From IMG/VR virus record IMGVR_UViG_3300027791_000007, positions 1-64,000 of that record: a stretch of 64,000 nucleotides of DNA. One strand, written 5' to 3'. Positions within the stretch are counted from its first letter, which is position 1, and each line of letters opens with the position of its first letter. This stretch comes from a virus. Shown here in pieces: positions 26,794 to 34,557 of this stretch. A program made the position numbers and the translations under genes. Under the pieces are notes generated by a model. It had not been told where the DNA came from. It did no database searches and saw only the letters and a program-made list of their open reading frames with translations.

Positions 26794-27812
26794 TGCCCGA
26801 TATCTTTTCCTTGATGAAATGCGGCTGTTCCACCAGTGTGATAATCAATATCCTCATTCAACAAATCATAGAACTCTTTCATGTCAATTTTTTTGAGACA
26901 TTTCATCTTTCTGACATTGAACTTTGAATTACCCTCTGCACGACATATAATACGATTGTGTACATGAGTTTGTATGACATCTTTGTATTTGTAGGACACC
27001 AGAAACAGCTGGTAATCTGGATATGCACCAAGTAAATTCCATTCTCTCAATACCCAATTGAGTGGTGCTAGTGCAATGCCTGAATTGTATTTTGGATCGA
27101 TTGGGATTCTCACATCTGAATCATCTTGTATCTCTGCATCAAACTCTTTACCCTCTGCATATGTAATCTTGGGATGATAAATGCCCTTACCATTAGCGGC
27201 TGCGAGTTTGTAAGCATAACCCACTGACTCTGGATCAAGAACTTCATTACTACCTACCTCATTCCAAAAGAAATGTGGTAAGTCTCCACCAGCATGTGTG
27301 AATTGTGTGTCTCTTGTGTTCATACCTCTTAATTTATTAGACTTCCATGTGGTATTTGAAAACTTTGCACCCCTAAGATTTGCTTTTCGTAAATCACTTC
27401 CTTCAAAGTGTGCATACTTAAACCATGAACCTTGCATGTTCATATTCACCATATTACACGCCACAAACTTAGAACCATTACCAAAACATTGTGTCATGTT
27501 TGCTTCTCTTGCAACACAATTGATAAATGATACACCTTCCAATACTGACCTATGAAAGTTCACACTCCGTAAACCACATTTGAAGAATGTTGCGCCTGTA
27601 AAATCACTATATGCAAAGTCTGTGTCATCAAACACCAATCCATCAAAAAACATCCCACGATAATCTCTTTTGGTTAGGTTTAGATTGTTAAATTTTCTTA
27701 GTCCATCCCCTGCTTGTCTATTGTGTTGTGACATCGGTAATTTATCTTTATCTTTTAGAAGTTCTGGCAAATCTTCTTCATACCTTAATAAACCTTGTTT
27801 ACTGTATATCAA
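26790..27812 (-). CDS. Pentapeptide-repeat protein 2 with common C-terminal domain
   Basis: 340 residues. Repeats at about 45-160 (DDTDFAYSDFTGATFFKCGL, VNFHRSVLEG, ANMTQCFGNGSKF, ADLRKANLRG type), then a C-terminal domain at about 200-325: GIYHPKITYAEGKEFDAE, GIALAPLNWVLREWNLLGA, FNVRKMKCLKKIDM. It carries an extra insertion (THVHNRIICRAEGN). Coupled to the rSAM gene downstream and pentapeptide protein 3 upstream. Confidence 0.82.
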   Translation of the reverse strand: MIYSKQGLLRYEEDLPELLKDKDKLPMSQHNRQAGDGLRKFNNLNLTKRDYRGMFFDGLVFDDTDFAYSDFTGATFFKCGLRSVNFHRSVLEGVSFINCVAREANMTQCFGNGSKFVACNMVNMNMQGSWFKYAHFEGSDLRKANLRGAKFSNTTWKSNKLRGMNTRDTQFTHAGGDLPHFFWNEVGSNEVLDPESVGYAYKLAAANGKGIYHPKITYAEGKEFDAEIQDDSDVRIPIDPKYNSGIALAPLNWVLREWNLLGAYPDYQLFLVSYKYKDVIQTHVHNRIICRAEGNSKFNVRKMKCLKKIDMKEFYDLLNEDIDYHTGGTAAFHQGKDIGQ

Positions 27813-28660
27813 TCTTTCATCTCCTCATAAAATTTTGCAATAGGATATTCTTTTTCAACTTTCATCTTTTTAACATTAAACTTTGCAATACCTTCTGCAT
27901 TTATTACATCGCCTGCTTTAAAAGAAACAAGAAATAGTTTCCAAAAAGGATTAGCACCCAACATATTCCATTCTTTTAATACCCAATCAATAGGTGCAAC
28001 AGCGATACCAGTGTTCATACTTCCACCACGACCATCTGCTTCTGTTTTAAGTTCTTTGAATCCAGTTTCTTGTTGTTCTGCATCTGCTTCCAAACCCACA
28101 TAATATTTTATCTTTGGATGATATATACCATAACCATCTTGTTGTGTAAGTTTCCATGCATAACAAATAGTATCGGGCTCCATTATCTTATATTGATAAG
28201 TGTAATTGATCATCCAATCATGTATTTTCGCATGTTCTAGATGTGTTCCTCGCATCGCTACACCCTTCAACCAACAATTTGTAAAATCTGCATGTGGAAA
28301 TCTAGCGTTACGAAAGTTAGACATTCTTAAATCTGTGTCGGTAAAATCAACTCTGTGACCCTCAACGCCTGTAAAGTCACATCTAACCATCATATTGTCT
28401 GTAAGTACGGCATCTCTAAGAATTGCATTTACAAGCCTACTCTCTCGTAAATTACAATCATGCATTGTAACACCAACCATGTTTGCGCCTGTAAAGTCGC
28501 AACCCCTCATGTATATATTCTTAAATGTGCTACCAGATAGGTTAGCACCCACAAAAGAACATTTATCAAAGTCCTGCCCTTGCTGATTGGGTTTTGACAC
28601 AAATACTTGATTAGATAAATCTTTACCATCAAAGTTTCTATTTTTAGGGAATAAATTCAT
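27809..28660 (-). CDS. Pentapeptide-repeat protein 3 with common C-terminal domain
   Basis: 283 residues from the ATG in the TAATG junction with the oxygenase stop; the longer frame would run back into that gene. Repeats at about 15-150 (CSFVGANLSGSTFKNIYM, CDFTGANMVGVTMHDCNLR), then the shared domain GIYHPKIKYYVGLEADAE, GIAVAPIDWVLKEWNMLGA and FNVKKMKVEKEYP. Three tandem copies imply duplication with divergence. Confidence 0.8.
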   Translation of the reverse strand: MNLFPKNRNFDGKDLSNQVFVSKPNQQGQDFDKCSFVGANLSGSTFKNIYMRGCDFTGANMVGVTMHDCNLRESRLVNAILRDAVLTDNMMVRCDFTGVEGHRVDFTDTDLRMSNFRNARFPHADFTNCWLKGVAMRGTHLEHAKIHDWMINYTYQYKIMEPDTICYAWKLTQQDGYGIYHPKIKYYVGLEADAEQQETGFKELKTEADGRGGSMNTGIAVAPIDWVLKEWNMLGANPFWKLFLVSFKAGDVINAEGIAKFNVKKMKVEKEYPIAKFYEEMKD

Positions 28661-29223
28661 TAGTCCATCTTTCCTTCCTCTGGGAATAACCACCAGCCTG
28701 TTGATATGTATTTAGAATGTTTATACACTGGATTGCCACGATGTTGCCATGGAAAGGCTGCTGGAAAGATTGCCATCATTCCCCTTTTGGGCTGTATCTT
28801 GATATCCTCTAATAAAAATTGTGTCTCACCCTCACCCTCATCAATATCGTTTAGATATATTGTCCAAGTTAATACTCTGCGAATGTTTTTATAGTGAGAT
28901 ATTTCCGAATGGAAATTATGAAAACCACCACCTTGTGTGGCAGTTTTTTGTATTTTTGTTTCTTCTGATATTAGTTTCTTTGCTCCCTTATACACATAAG
29001 GAAACTCATCTAGGTACATGTCTAGAGTACTCCTCTTGACTTGTTCTATCTTATTGTACAGATGAGTACCCACTGGCACCCACTTCTGCAAATCTTTTCT
29101 AGTATCTCTATTAGCAGTTACAGTTTTAGATTCCGTATCTTCACGAAACCAATGTAGCATTTCCTTGACTAGTTCATGGTCTGCTGCATTTGTGTAACAT
29201 CGACAAAAATCACTTAGGTTCAT
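28660..29223 (-). CDS. 2OG-Fe(II) oxygenase, prolyl-4-hydroxylase-like
   Basis: 187 residues. GGGFHNFHSEIS supplies the first ligands, then WTIYLNDIDEGEGETQFL, KRGMMAIFPAAFPWQHRG (distal His) and a late KYISTGW strand for 2OG binding. Located at the head of the pentapeptide/rSAM cluster and overlapping its neighbours. Hydroxylation of a protein partner is plausible but unproven. Confidence 0.78.
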   Translation of the reverse strand: MNLSDFCRCYTNAADHELVKEMLHWFREDTESKTVTANRDTRKDLQKWVPVGTHLYNKIEQVKRSTLDMYLDEFPYVYKGAKKLISEETKIQKTATQGGGFHNFHSEISHYKNIRRVLTWTIYLNDIDEGEGETQFLLEDIKIQPKRGMMAIFPAAFPWQHRGNPVYKHSKYISTGWWLFPEEGKMD

Positions 29224-29432
29224 TTTGCTTTTAGAGTATCTATAATTGCCTTTGACAACTCATCAAAACTTCTCATGTCATTAATCTCGTTGTTTAATTC
29301 ACTTATCTCATTGTAGATAGCGTCTTGTGTCGCTTTCATATCTACTACTGCTTTCTCTATGGTGATGAAAGCACCACCCACAGTAGCGATAATAATCATC
29401 AATAAAGATATTACTATTGTTTTATATATCAT
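29220..29432 (-). CDS. Small membrane-anchored coiled-coil protein (70 aa)
   Basis: Membrane helix at residues 5-24 (TIVISLLMIIIATVGGAFIT), then a heptad-like helix (DAIYNEISELNNEINDM). Overlaps both neighbours by 4 bp. Confidence 0.6.
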   Translation of the reverse strand: MIYKTIVISLLMIIIATVGGAFITIEKAVVDMKATQDAIYNEISELNNEINDMRSFDELSKAIIDTLKAK

Positions 29433-29725
29433 ATTTTACTCCATCCAGCATTATCACACTTGTATTTAGTTGTACCGATAAGAACCATATCTCCAACCAT
29501 AGTGCTTCTACAAGCTTTACCATCAAACATTTTTTCTACGTTAGTGTTTTCCCACCAACCACAATCAATATTATTTGTCAACATAAATGCTTCTTCTAAT
29601 TTATCTTCATCAGTCTTTTCTTTATCAACATAAACAAAAGCAACTACTGTATTGTCATGGATGACGCTCACTCTTTCAAGCTTGCTCTTTTCATAGTTTT
29701 CTAACAGTGCATCAATTTTTGTCAC
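29429..29725 (-). CDS. Small early protein (98 aa), unknown
   Basis: First gene behind the promoter at 29751-29779, so it heads the long operon to 20760. Contains VSVIHDNTVVAFVYVDKE and three cysteines (C55, C72, C89). No family recognised. Confidence 0.6.
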   Translation of the reverse strand: MTKIDALLENYEKSKLERVSVIHDNTVVAFVYVDKEKTDEDKLEEAFMLTNNIDCGWWENTNVEKMFDGKACRSTMVGDMVLIGTTKYKCDNAGWSKI

Positions 29726-29750
29726 ATACTTATCCTCTCAATTAAGATTA

Positions 29751-29779
29751 ATATTAACACATAGGAGGGCTGTTGTCAA
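29751..29779 (-). promoter_or_regulatory. Early sigma70 promoter of the rSAM/pentapeptide operon
   Basis: TTGACA at 29774-29779, 17-bp spacer ending TGTGT, TAATAT at 29751-29756. No other strong promoter was seen down to 20760. Confidence 0.82.
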
Positions 29780-29797
29780 GTAAAAAATGAAAAATGT

Positions 29798-29940
29798 TTG
29801 TATTTAGTGGTGGATATCACCCATTTTTCATCTCGAAAGCACCAAAGCTTTACCAATCCACTCTCCTCTTGTGTTTACCCCCCTTTTGAACGAGTCTTAC
29901 TCTGCTTCTTAGGCCACGTTTGTGTGGGGGGGCCGACCTT
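29798..29940 (-). other. Structured gene-free gap
   Basis: On the minus strand a C-run (29926-29932) can pair with a G-run (29878-29883), enclosing CAC/GTG and GAGT/ACTC hairpins. Then GTGGAT..ATCCAC encloses AAAGC/GCTTT. At its left end TACGGGCATGCCCGTA (29943-29958) is a perfect palindrome in the last codons of the next gene. It may be a 3' UTR structure or small RNA; too short for a tRNA and no terminator U-run. Confidence 0.35.
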
Positions 29941-30216
29941 CTATACGGGCATGCCCGTAATTCCAAAACCACCATTTTCTTCGGGCGTTGTAAGGACAAC
30001 ATTTGCCTCTTCAGGCGTTGCAAAGTAGTCTGTGAACCTATCAAATGGTTCAACAATAAATTGTGACCCATCATTAAAAAGATCAGTCTTACAGACCTTA
30101 CCGACATACCAACCAGCGGCAGATGCCATCACGATTGGCGCAGAAACTAACATTTCTTCACCATACACACTAACTGTGTTGAACTCGATATCTTCTATTT
30201 TATTTTGAAATTGCAT
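29941..30216 (-). CDS. Small early protein (91 aa), unknown
   Basis: Start preceded by AGGGAGAATATA. Beta-rich (DIEFNTVSVYGEEMLVSAP, GKVCKTDLFNDGSQFIVEPF) with an acidic, Gly-rich end. No family recognised. Confidence 0.6.
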   Translation of the reverse strand: MQFQNKIEDIEFNTVSVYGEEMLVSAPIVMASAAGWYVGKVCKTDLFNDGSQFIVEPFDRFTDYFATPEEANVVLTTPEENGGFGITGMPV

Positions 30217-30231
30217 TATATTCTCCCTAAA

Positions 30232-30468
30232 TTAACTAATATTCCATTTGACTTGAAGTTTACCAGATTTTAAACAATCTGAAAGATATTTGACGTAGTT
30301 TGCAGCAGCATACTTCTCATCAGATGCACCCTCTGTAATTTGAAAAAAGGCATCTCCCAACGATACTGCCATATTTTTCTCTGCAACACCAAAATCCATA
30401 ATGTATTGCCCACCATATTCGATATGCATCTTTTTATCTCTCCACTCTTGTCCAAACAGTATACTCAT
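30232..30468 (-). CDS. Small early protein (78 aa), unknown
   Basis: ATG overlaps the preceding stop. HIEYGGQYIMDFGVAEKNMA and a C-terminal helix YAAANYVKYLSDCLKSGKL. A shadow frame at 30270-30455 was ignored. Confidence 0.58.
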   Translation of the reverse strand: MSILFGQEWRDKKMHIEYGGQYIMDFGVAEKNMAVSLGDAFFQITEGASDEKYAAANYVKYLSDCLKSGKLQVKWNIS

Positions 30469-30656
30469 TATTGTGTCAACCCCTTCTCATTCATTAAATC
30501 TCTAACCATAATCATTCTCTTTTCAAGCATCACCCAAACTTTTTCGTTTGTTTCCATCATCATCATCTGTGGTAACACACGAGCAAGTCTCTTGATTGAT
30601 TCTGGATTATCCTTGATATTCCTTTTTAGTGCGGCAACTGAAACTGGTTTACTCAT
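30468..30656 (-). CDS. Small helical early protein (62 aa)
   Basis: Start at the ATG behind AGGATA that overlaps the upstream stop; the longer frame lacks a ribosome site. Helical: AALKRNIKDNPESIKRLARV and a Met-rich QMMMMETNEKVWVM. Confidence 0.58.
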   Translation of the reverse strand: MSKPVSVAALKRNIKDNPESIKRLARVLPQMMMMETNEKVWVMLEKRMIMVRDLMNEKGLTQ

Positions 30657-30955
30657 TATCCTGCTACTCCATTTACTTCCCAATTAAACACGGCAATTGC
30701 ATCATTCCAAAGTGTCATTGCATCTTCATCATTTGCAAAACCTTCTTCACTTGCAAAATCCATTGAAGAACCACCACTAACACTCTCTGCAATACCCTTT
30801 GTCTTTAAGGCATATGCAATCATCTCTGGAGTCTTACCCCATGCAACCAACTCACCGACTTCTGTACCATACATCTGAATACCACCGTTATGAGCATTGA
30901 TATATCTAATAGGGTTCTTTTTGTCCGTGGTATCTTGCATTTCAAATGTTTTCAT
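30656..30955 (-). CDS. Small early protein (99 aa), unknown
   Basis: First gene behind the promoter at 30998-31026. INAHNGGIQMYGTEVGELVAW then an acidic helix (EDAMTLWNDAIAVFNWEV). No family recognised. Confidence 0.6.
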   Translation of the reverse strand: MKTFEMQDTTDKKNPIRYINAHNGGIQMYGTEVGELVAWGKTPEMIAYALKTKGIAESVSGGSSMDFASEEGFANDEDAMTLWNDAIAVFNWEVNGVAG

Positions 30956-30997
30956 AATTATTTCTCTCTCTCTTGTTTCAACTCATCTTACTTAATA

Positions 30998-31026
30998 AAT
31001 ATACAACACTTTTTGGGCAAAGTCAA
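30998..31026 (-). promoter_or_regulatory. Early sigma70 promoter
   Basis: TTGACT at 31021-31026, 17 bp, TATATT at 30998-31003. The duplicated hairpin element starts 8 bp upstream. Confidence 0.75.
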
Positions 31027-31116
31027 CCCCCTTTCTGTAATCGTTGCTCACTAAGGGTTACAGAGACTTGTGTATTTTAAAGATTTTAGGATTATTGCGA
31101 ATCGGGCGAATCACCC
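31027..31116 (-). repeat. Duplicated promoter-upstream module, copy A
   Basis: Contains CTGTAATCGTTGCT..ACTA...GTTACAGAGA (31035-31065), whose ends CTGTAA/TTACAG form a stem, then TTGCGAATC and GCGAATCACCCTA. The same elements in the same order occur at 31461-31552. Confidence 0.7.
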
Positions 31117-31124
31117 TATTCATA

Positions 31125-31400
31125 CTAGTTAAATGCAATCAACATTAACAACAGACTATTCAATGAGAATCCTATTGCATTTGATACGATATACAATGTA
31201 TCCTTAGCATATATTGCTCTTATAAGGAATAGAAACAATCCTAACCATACGAGGAATATAAAGTTCAATGGTGGTAGATCAGTTGACCAACCCATTAATA
31301 CTGATACTGATGTAGGAGCAGTCGCACCATGAATAAGTATCATACCTATCCACCCACAAGCCTCACTCATCTTGTTTGATTTAATCTTTTTAGTTTTCAT
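31125..31400 (-). CDS. Small three-helix membrane protein, SemiSWEET/PnuC-like
   Basis: 91 residues from the ATG behind AAAGGATTTATT; the longer frame would start at the -35 box. Three predicted helices (WIGMILIHGATAPTSVSVL; LNFIFLVWLGLFLFLIRAIY; LYIVSNAIGFSLNSLLLML), same plan as 17123-17383. Substrate unknown. Confidence 0.62.
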   Translation of the reverse strand: MKTKKIKSNKMSEACGWIGMILIHGATAPTSVSVLMGWSTDLPPLNFIFLVWLGLFLFLIRAIYAKDTLYIVSNAIGFSLNSLLLMLIAFN

Positions 31401-31431
31401 AATAAATCCTTTCTTTCTCAATTTATACCTT

Positions 31432-31460
31432 ATTATACCAAGTATTAATCGAAAAGTCAA
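31432..31460 (-). promoter_or_regulatory. Early sigma70 promoter
   Basis: TTGACT at 31455-31460, 17 bp, TATAAT at 31432-31437. It has the same 8-bp distance to the hairpin element as the promoter at 30998-31026. Confidence 0.8.
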
Positions 31461-31552
31461 GGGCCCTTCTGTAATCGTTGCTGACTATACGTTACAGAGA
31501 ATATGAATTTATGATGTTTTGTTGTTTATGAAAGAGTTGCGAATCACCCTAG
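31461..31552 (-). repeat. Duplicated promoter-upstream module, copy B
   Basis: CTGTAATCGTTGCTGACTA then GTTACAGAGA (31469-31500) and TTGCGAATCACCCTAG. Matches copy A. It overlaps the end of the small gene 31509-31634, so that gene's tail is shared with the element. Confidence 0.7.
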
Positions 31553-31634
31553 ACCTACAGTGTAAAATCCACAGTGCCTTGTTTATCTTATGTTGTTTGA
31601 TTAATTTCTCTAATTGGTAAATTATCGTATTCAT
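31509..31634 (-). CDS. Small basic protein (41 aa)
   Basis: Start at the ATG behind GAAAGGAGTAGAGAT, an excellent ribosome site. IIYQLEKLIKQHKINKALW is an amphipathic helix; net basic. The longer frame upstream has no ribosome site. Confidence 0.5.
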   Translation of the reverse strand: MNTIIYQLEKLIKQHKINKALWILHCRSRVIRNSFINNKTS

Positions 31635-31746
31635 ATCTCTACTCCTTTCGTTACCAAAAGTTTTGAGCGTTCCTTCAGCGATATGCCTACTTCCGTCTGT
31701 ACGAATAGATGAACGATACAATTATTTATGTATTATCCGCTTGATA

Positions 31747-32409
31747 TTATCGGCGCTTAAGTTCTAATTCTCTTGCAATCCATGCTTTACCCCTAGTATT
31801 TCTTAGTTTCTGTCTAGTTAATGCACGAACTCTTTTGATTGCTTGACCCATAATATCCTCATCTTTACTATTGTTATCTACAATAACAAAGTTGCCCCTA
31901 AAGAAGTTTTGAAACCTACCTATGTTTTTTTGTACATTGTTCCATGAAGTGGTTACAATAGATGTTGGTACACTTCTTGATCTTTCTGCATTTCTTTGTA
32001 GTGCAACATCAAGAGATGTATTGACAAATATCATAAATGTATCGTATCCTAGAGTCTCTAGTGTCCTTGCCTGTCCAGAGATTTTATCATAATCGTGTCC
32101 AGTTCCGTCAATCACAAGTCCTAGTCTACCTTCTACATAGTTATCTTGTCTCTTCTTAGTGATTTCTTTTGATCTATCTCTAATTTTATCTCTAGGTTCT
32201 GCTTCTCTATCAGGCATTTTTAGAGAAAGGCCAGCGTCTTTGAGTTTTTTCTCAAAAACCTCGTCTGAATTTACAACCTTTAAACCCATACCACCAGTGG
32301 TTCTTTTTACAACATAAGATTTACCACTACCTGGCCCTCCTGCTAAAAAGAATGCTTTAAGTATATTGGGATCGTAAACTCCTTCTTGTAGTTCTTTGTA
32401 TGATTTCAT
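31747..32409 (-). CDS. P-loop kinase of zeta-toxin type
   Basis: 220 residues from the second ATG (MKSYKELQEG). Walker A GGPGSGKS near the N-terminus, then NSDEVFEKKL and VIDGTGHDYDKI, typical of zeta-toxin/polynucleotide-kinase-like folds, and a basic C-terminus (RALTRQKLRNTRGKAW). Similar predicted kinases occur near baseplate genes in marine T4-like phages. No antitoxin-like partner is obvious, so a nucleotide or RNA kinase is as likely as a toxin. Confidence 0.72.
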   Translation of the reverse strand: MKSYKELQEGVYDPNILKAFFLAGGPGSGKSYVVKRTTGGMGLKVVNSDEVFEKKLKDAGLSLKMPDREAEPRDKIRDRSKEITKKRQDNYVEGRLGLVIDGTGHDYDKISGQARTLETLGYDTFMIFVNTSLDVALQRNAERSRSVPTSIVTTSWNNVQKNIGRFQNFFRGNFVIVDNNSKDEDIMGQAIKRVRALTRQKLRNTRGKAWIARELELKRR

Positions 32410-32530
32410 GTTTAACCCTATCAATAGTTTTCAGCTGATATTTATCTTCTTCTGAAAGTGGTTCAAGTGTTCTGTCTCTATTTAAGAATTTGGATCTGTT
32501 TCTCATATTGGCTCTTGTCTTTACGTTCAT
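32357..32530 (-). CDS. Possible small basic protein (57 aa)
   Basis: ATG behind GAGGGAAATACTC. KTRANMRNRSKFLNRDRTL and a basic tail; it overlaps the kinase start by 53 bp in another frame, which lowers confidence. It otherwise fills the 32425-32594 gap. Confidence 0.42.
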   Translation of the reverse strand: MNVKTRANMRNRSKFLNRDRTLEPLSEEDKYQLKTIDRVKHEIIQRTTRRSLRSQYT

Positions 32531-32594
32531 GAGTATTTCCCTCTTTTTCTATTATGATTGAAGCATAACAAATGTACTATTGAATCCCCCCCTT

Positions 32595-34025
32595 CTAAGT
32601 GTAAAATTGATTATTAGTCAAACCTTGAGTGCCTGTCTCAAAATCATCTACCTCACCTACAATTTTTATAGGTGATTCAAATGAGTCTTTTGCAAGTCTC
32701 ATTAGGATTGAGTGACTATTTGACATGTTTGAAAAAGTGTGTCGTAATGTAGTTACTAAGTATCTACCTTTGTAATATGGATTAATCTCTTCGCCTGTAT
32801 GGTTTCTACCTTGAATAGGCATGTCAAACTCTACAATATCTCCACACGAAAGGTGGCTTTGTCCAATTATCTGTAAATTGACAGAAGCACCTTGGTTCAG
32901 TTCTATAATCTTAGAACGTCTTGCTAAAGTAGAATCGTGAGATCTGTCGTTAGAGTACAAGAAACCCTCTCCATATTTAGCACCCTCTTTAATGTAGGAT
33001 GCATCTATATTTATATCTTTTGGACTCGCTGAAATGGGTGTAAGTTTAATACTTGCCTCTGGAAAATCACTTATTTTATTATCCCCATCAACCAATGAAT
33101 CTGGATATATTGGATTATCATTAGAAGTTGCATCAAAATTAATTCTCTTGTGTTTCTTAAAATCCTCAAGGTAATTGAATGTTTGTTTGTTATATTTTTT
33201 CTGAAATATGTCATGTTGTAGTAGTGTACTTGCCATCATACCATTTCTATAAGCAGTTACAGTATCAGAAATTGCACCTTGTTCAAAACTAGTAACTCTT
33301 TTTAGTTCTTTTTCGATATTAGGTGATTTAGCATTATCATCCTTACTTTGAGTACCGGCCTCAGCAGCAAAAAATGATTGTTTGCTATCTTGAGAATACA
33401 TACTCTGTAGACTTCTAAAATGTATACCTTTAGTATTTTCATAGAACACATAGTGTGGGGAATTACCTTCTTCGGATATTGCTTCAGCAGCAAGTCTCTG
33501 TAGAAATTCATAAGGTCTTTGATTGGGAACTATTACATTTCTATTACCCATAGATGGTTCAATAAAAAGGTCTCTTTTTGTTCTTACTTCATTCCTCAAT
33601 ATTTTTTCTGCAATCTCTGAACATGTTCCAGTGTATGCATTAGATACTCTCATCCTATGGTTTCTTAGTGCATCCTTTGTTATAACAGATATTTCTACAA
33701 GATTTGCCTTACCACCCATCTCTTGTTTAGTACCTATTCTATATACTATAAGTGGTGAGTTCGTAAAGTCAATATTCTGTCCTTTACCATCAAGCCCTGG
33801 CGTAGAGATTTTAAGTGTAATATAGTCATGTCCAGTAATAGGTAGATTTAAGTCTAGAGCATTTGTATCGTTGATTGTGATACTTCCAGACATTTGTTTT
33901 TCAAAAATGTTCTCAAACAAATCTACAGTAATAAGTAACTTACTTATATCAGTTACATTACCACTAGCAGTATGTAACTTAGCCTCTTCAACTTTAAACT
34001 CACCAGCAAAATTAATTCCAGCCAT
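32595..34025 (-). CDS. 27: Baseplate hub protein gp27-like
   Basis: 476 residues against 391 in T4. N-terminal KLLITVDLFENIFEKQMSG and beta-barrel segments, the middle VPNQRPYEFLQRLAAEAIS, and the C-terminal GRYLVTTLRHTFSNMSNSHS typical of gp27/gpD/VgrG hub proteins. It overlaps the gp53 stop by 1 bp. gp27 links the hub to the tail tube. Confidence 0.8.
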   Translation of the reverse strand: MAGINFAGEFKVEEAKLHTASGNVTDISKLLITVDLFENIFEKQMSGSITINDTNALDLNLPITGHDYITLKISTPGLDGKGQNIDFTNSPLIVYRIGTKQEMGGKANLVEISVITKDALRNHRMRVSNAYTGTCSEIAEKILRNEVRTKRDLFIEPSMGNRNVIVPNQRPYEFLQRLAAEAISEEGNSPHYVFYENTKGIHFRSLQSMYSQDSKQSFFAAEAGTQSKDDNAKSPNIEKELKRVTSFEQGAISDTVTAYRNGMMASTLLQHDIFQKKYNKQTFNYLEDFKKHKRINFDATSNDNPIYPDSLVDGDNKISDFPEASIKLTPISASPKDINIDASYIKEGAKYGEGFLYSNDRSHDSTLARRSKIIELNQGASVNLQIIGQSHLSCGDIVEFDMPIQGRNHTGEEINPYYKGRYLVTTLRHTFSNMSNSHSILMRLAKDSFESPIKIVGEVDDFETGTQGLTNNQFYT

Positions 34026-34549
34026 TATATCACCGACTCACTTATTCTTGTTTTAAATTCATCTACAAAGTCTGGAACAAATTTAGGGTCGAGTAATCTA
34101 ATACTACGTTTAGTGTCTTGTTTCTTTTCTTCATATTCAAAGTTAGTTATAGGTGTTGCATTAGGATATGTATCTAAATCATTTACCTCTATGTTTACTG
34201 TTGTTTTGCCAGATGTTTGTGCTATTTCATAATGGTGTATAGAGTTTGGGTTTACATACTTATCTTTTACATATGCTTGGAATTGTGGGGTAGTCATAGG
34301 CCATCCATGATATCTATCTGTAATATTGTTCATCAATAAAATAACCCAATGTAACTCTGGATCATCGTAAAACTTATCAGCAAGAATTTCTGGTGAATCA
34401 CCCTCTTTGATATCATATGTATCAAACATTGCAGAGTTAGTGGATACTTTTGACCTTATGGCAACTCTTCTCAAAAGATTAGTCACATCTTTTAAATTAC
34501 CATTACCTTCATTGTCATAGGGTATTACTGGAAATGAATTAAAATACAT
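34025..34549 (-). CDS. 53: Baseplate wedge protein gp53
   Basis: 174 residues (T4 gp53: 196). YDIKEGDSPEILADKFYDDP, LHWVILLMNNI, DRYHGWPMTTPQFQAYV are the LysM-like and wedge signature of gp53. Placed between gp27 and the IscA-like gene. Confidence 0.9.
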   Translation of the reverse strand: MYFNSFPVIPYDNEGNGNLKDVTNLLRRVAIRSKVSTNSAMFDTYDIKEGDSPEILADKFYDDPELHWVILLMNNITDRYHGWPMTTPQFQAYVKDKYVNPNSIHHYEIAQTSGKTTVNIEVNDLDTYPNATPITNFEYEEKKQDTKRSIRLLDPKFVPDFVDEFKTRISESVI

Positions 34550-34557
34550 CTTCTCTC

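Noticed and set aside
26430-26927. 165-codon plus-strand frame
   Set aside because: Antisense of rSAM B and pentapeptide protein 2; Tyr/His-rich reverse composition.
29798-29860. tRNA-like segment ending ATCCACCA
   Set aside because: Only about 54 nt between the pairing ends, with no anticodon or T-arm pattern.
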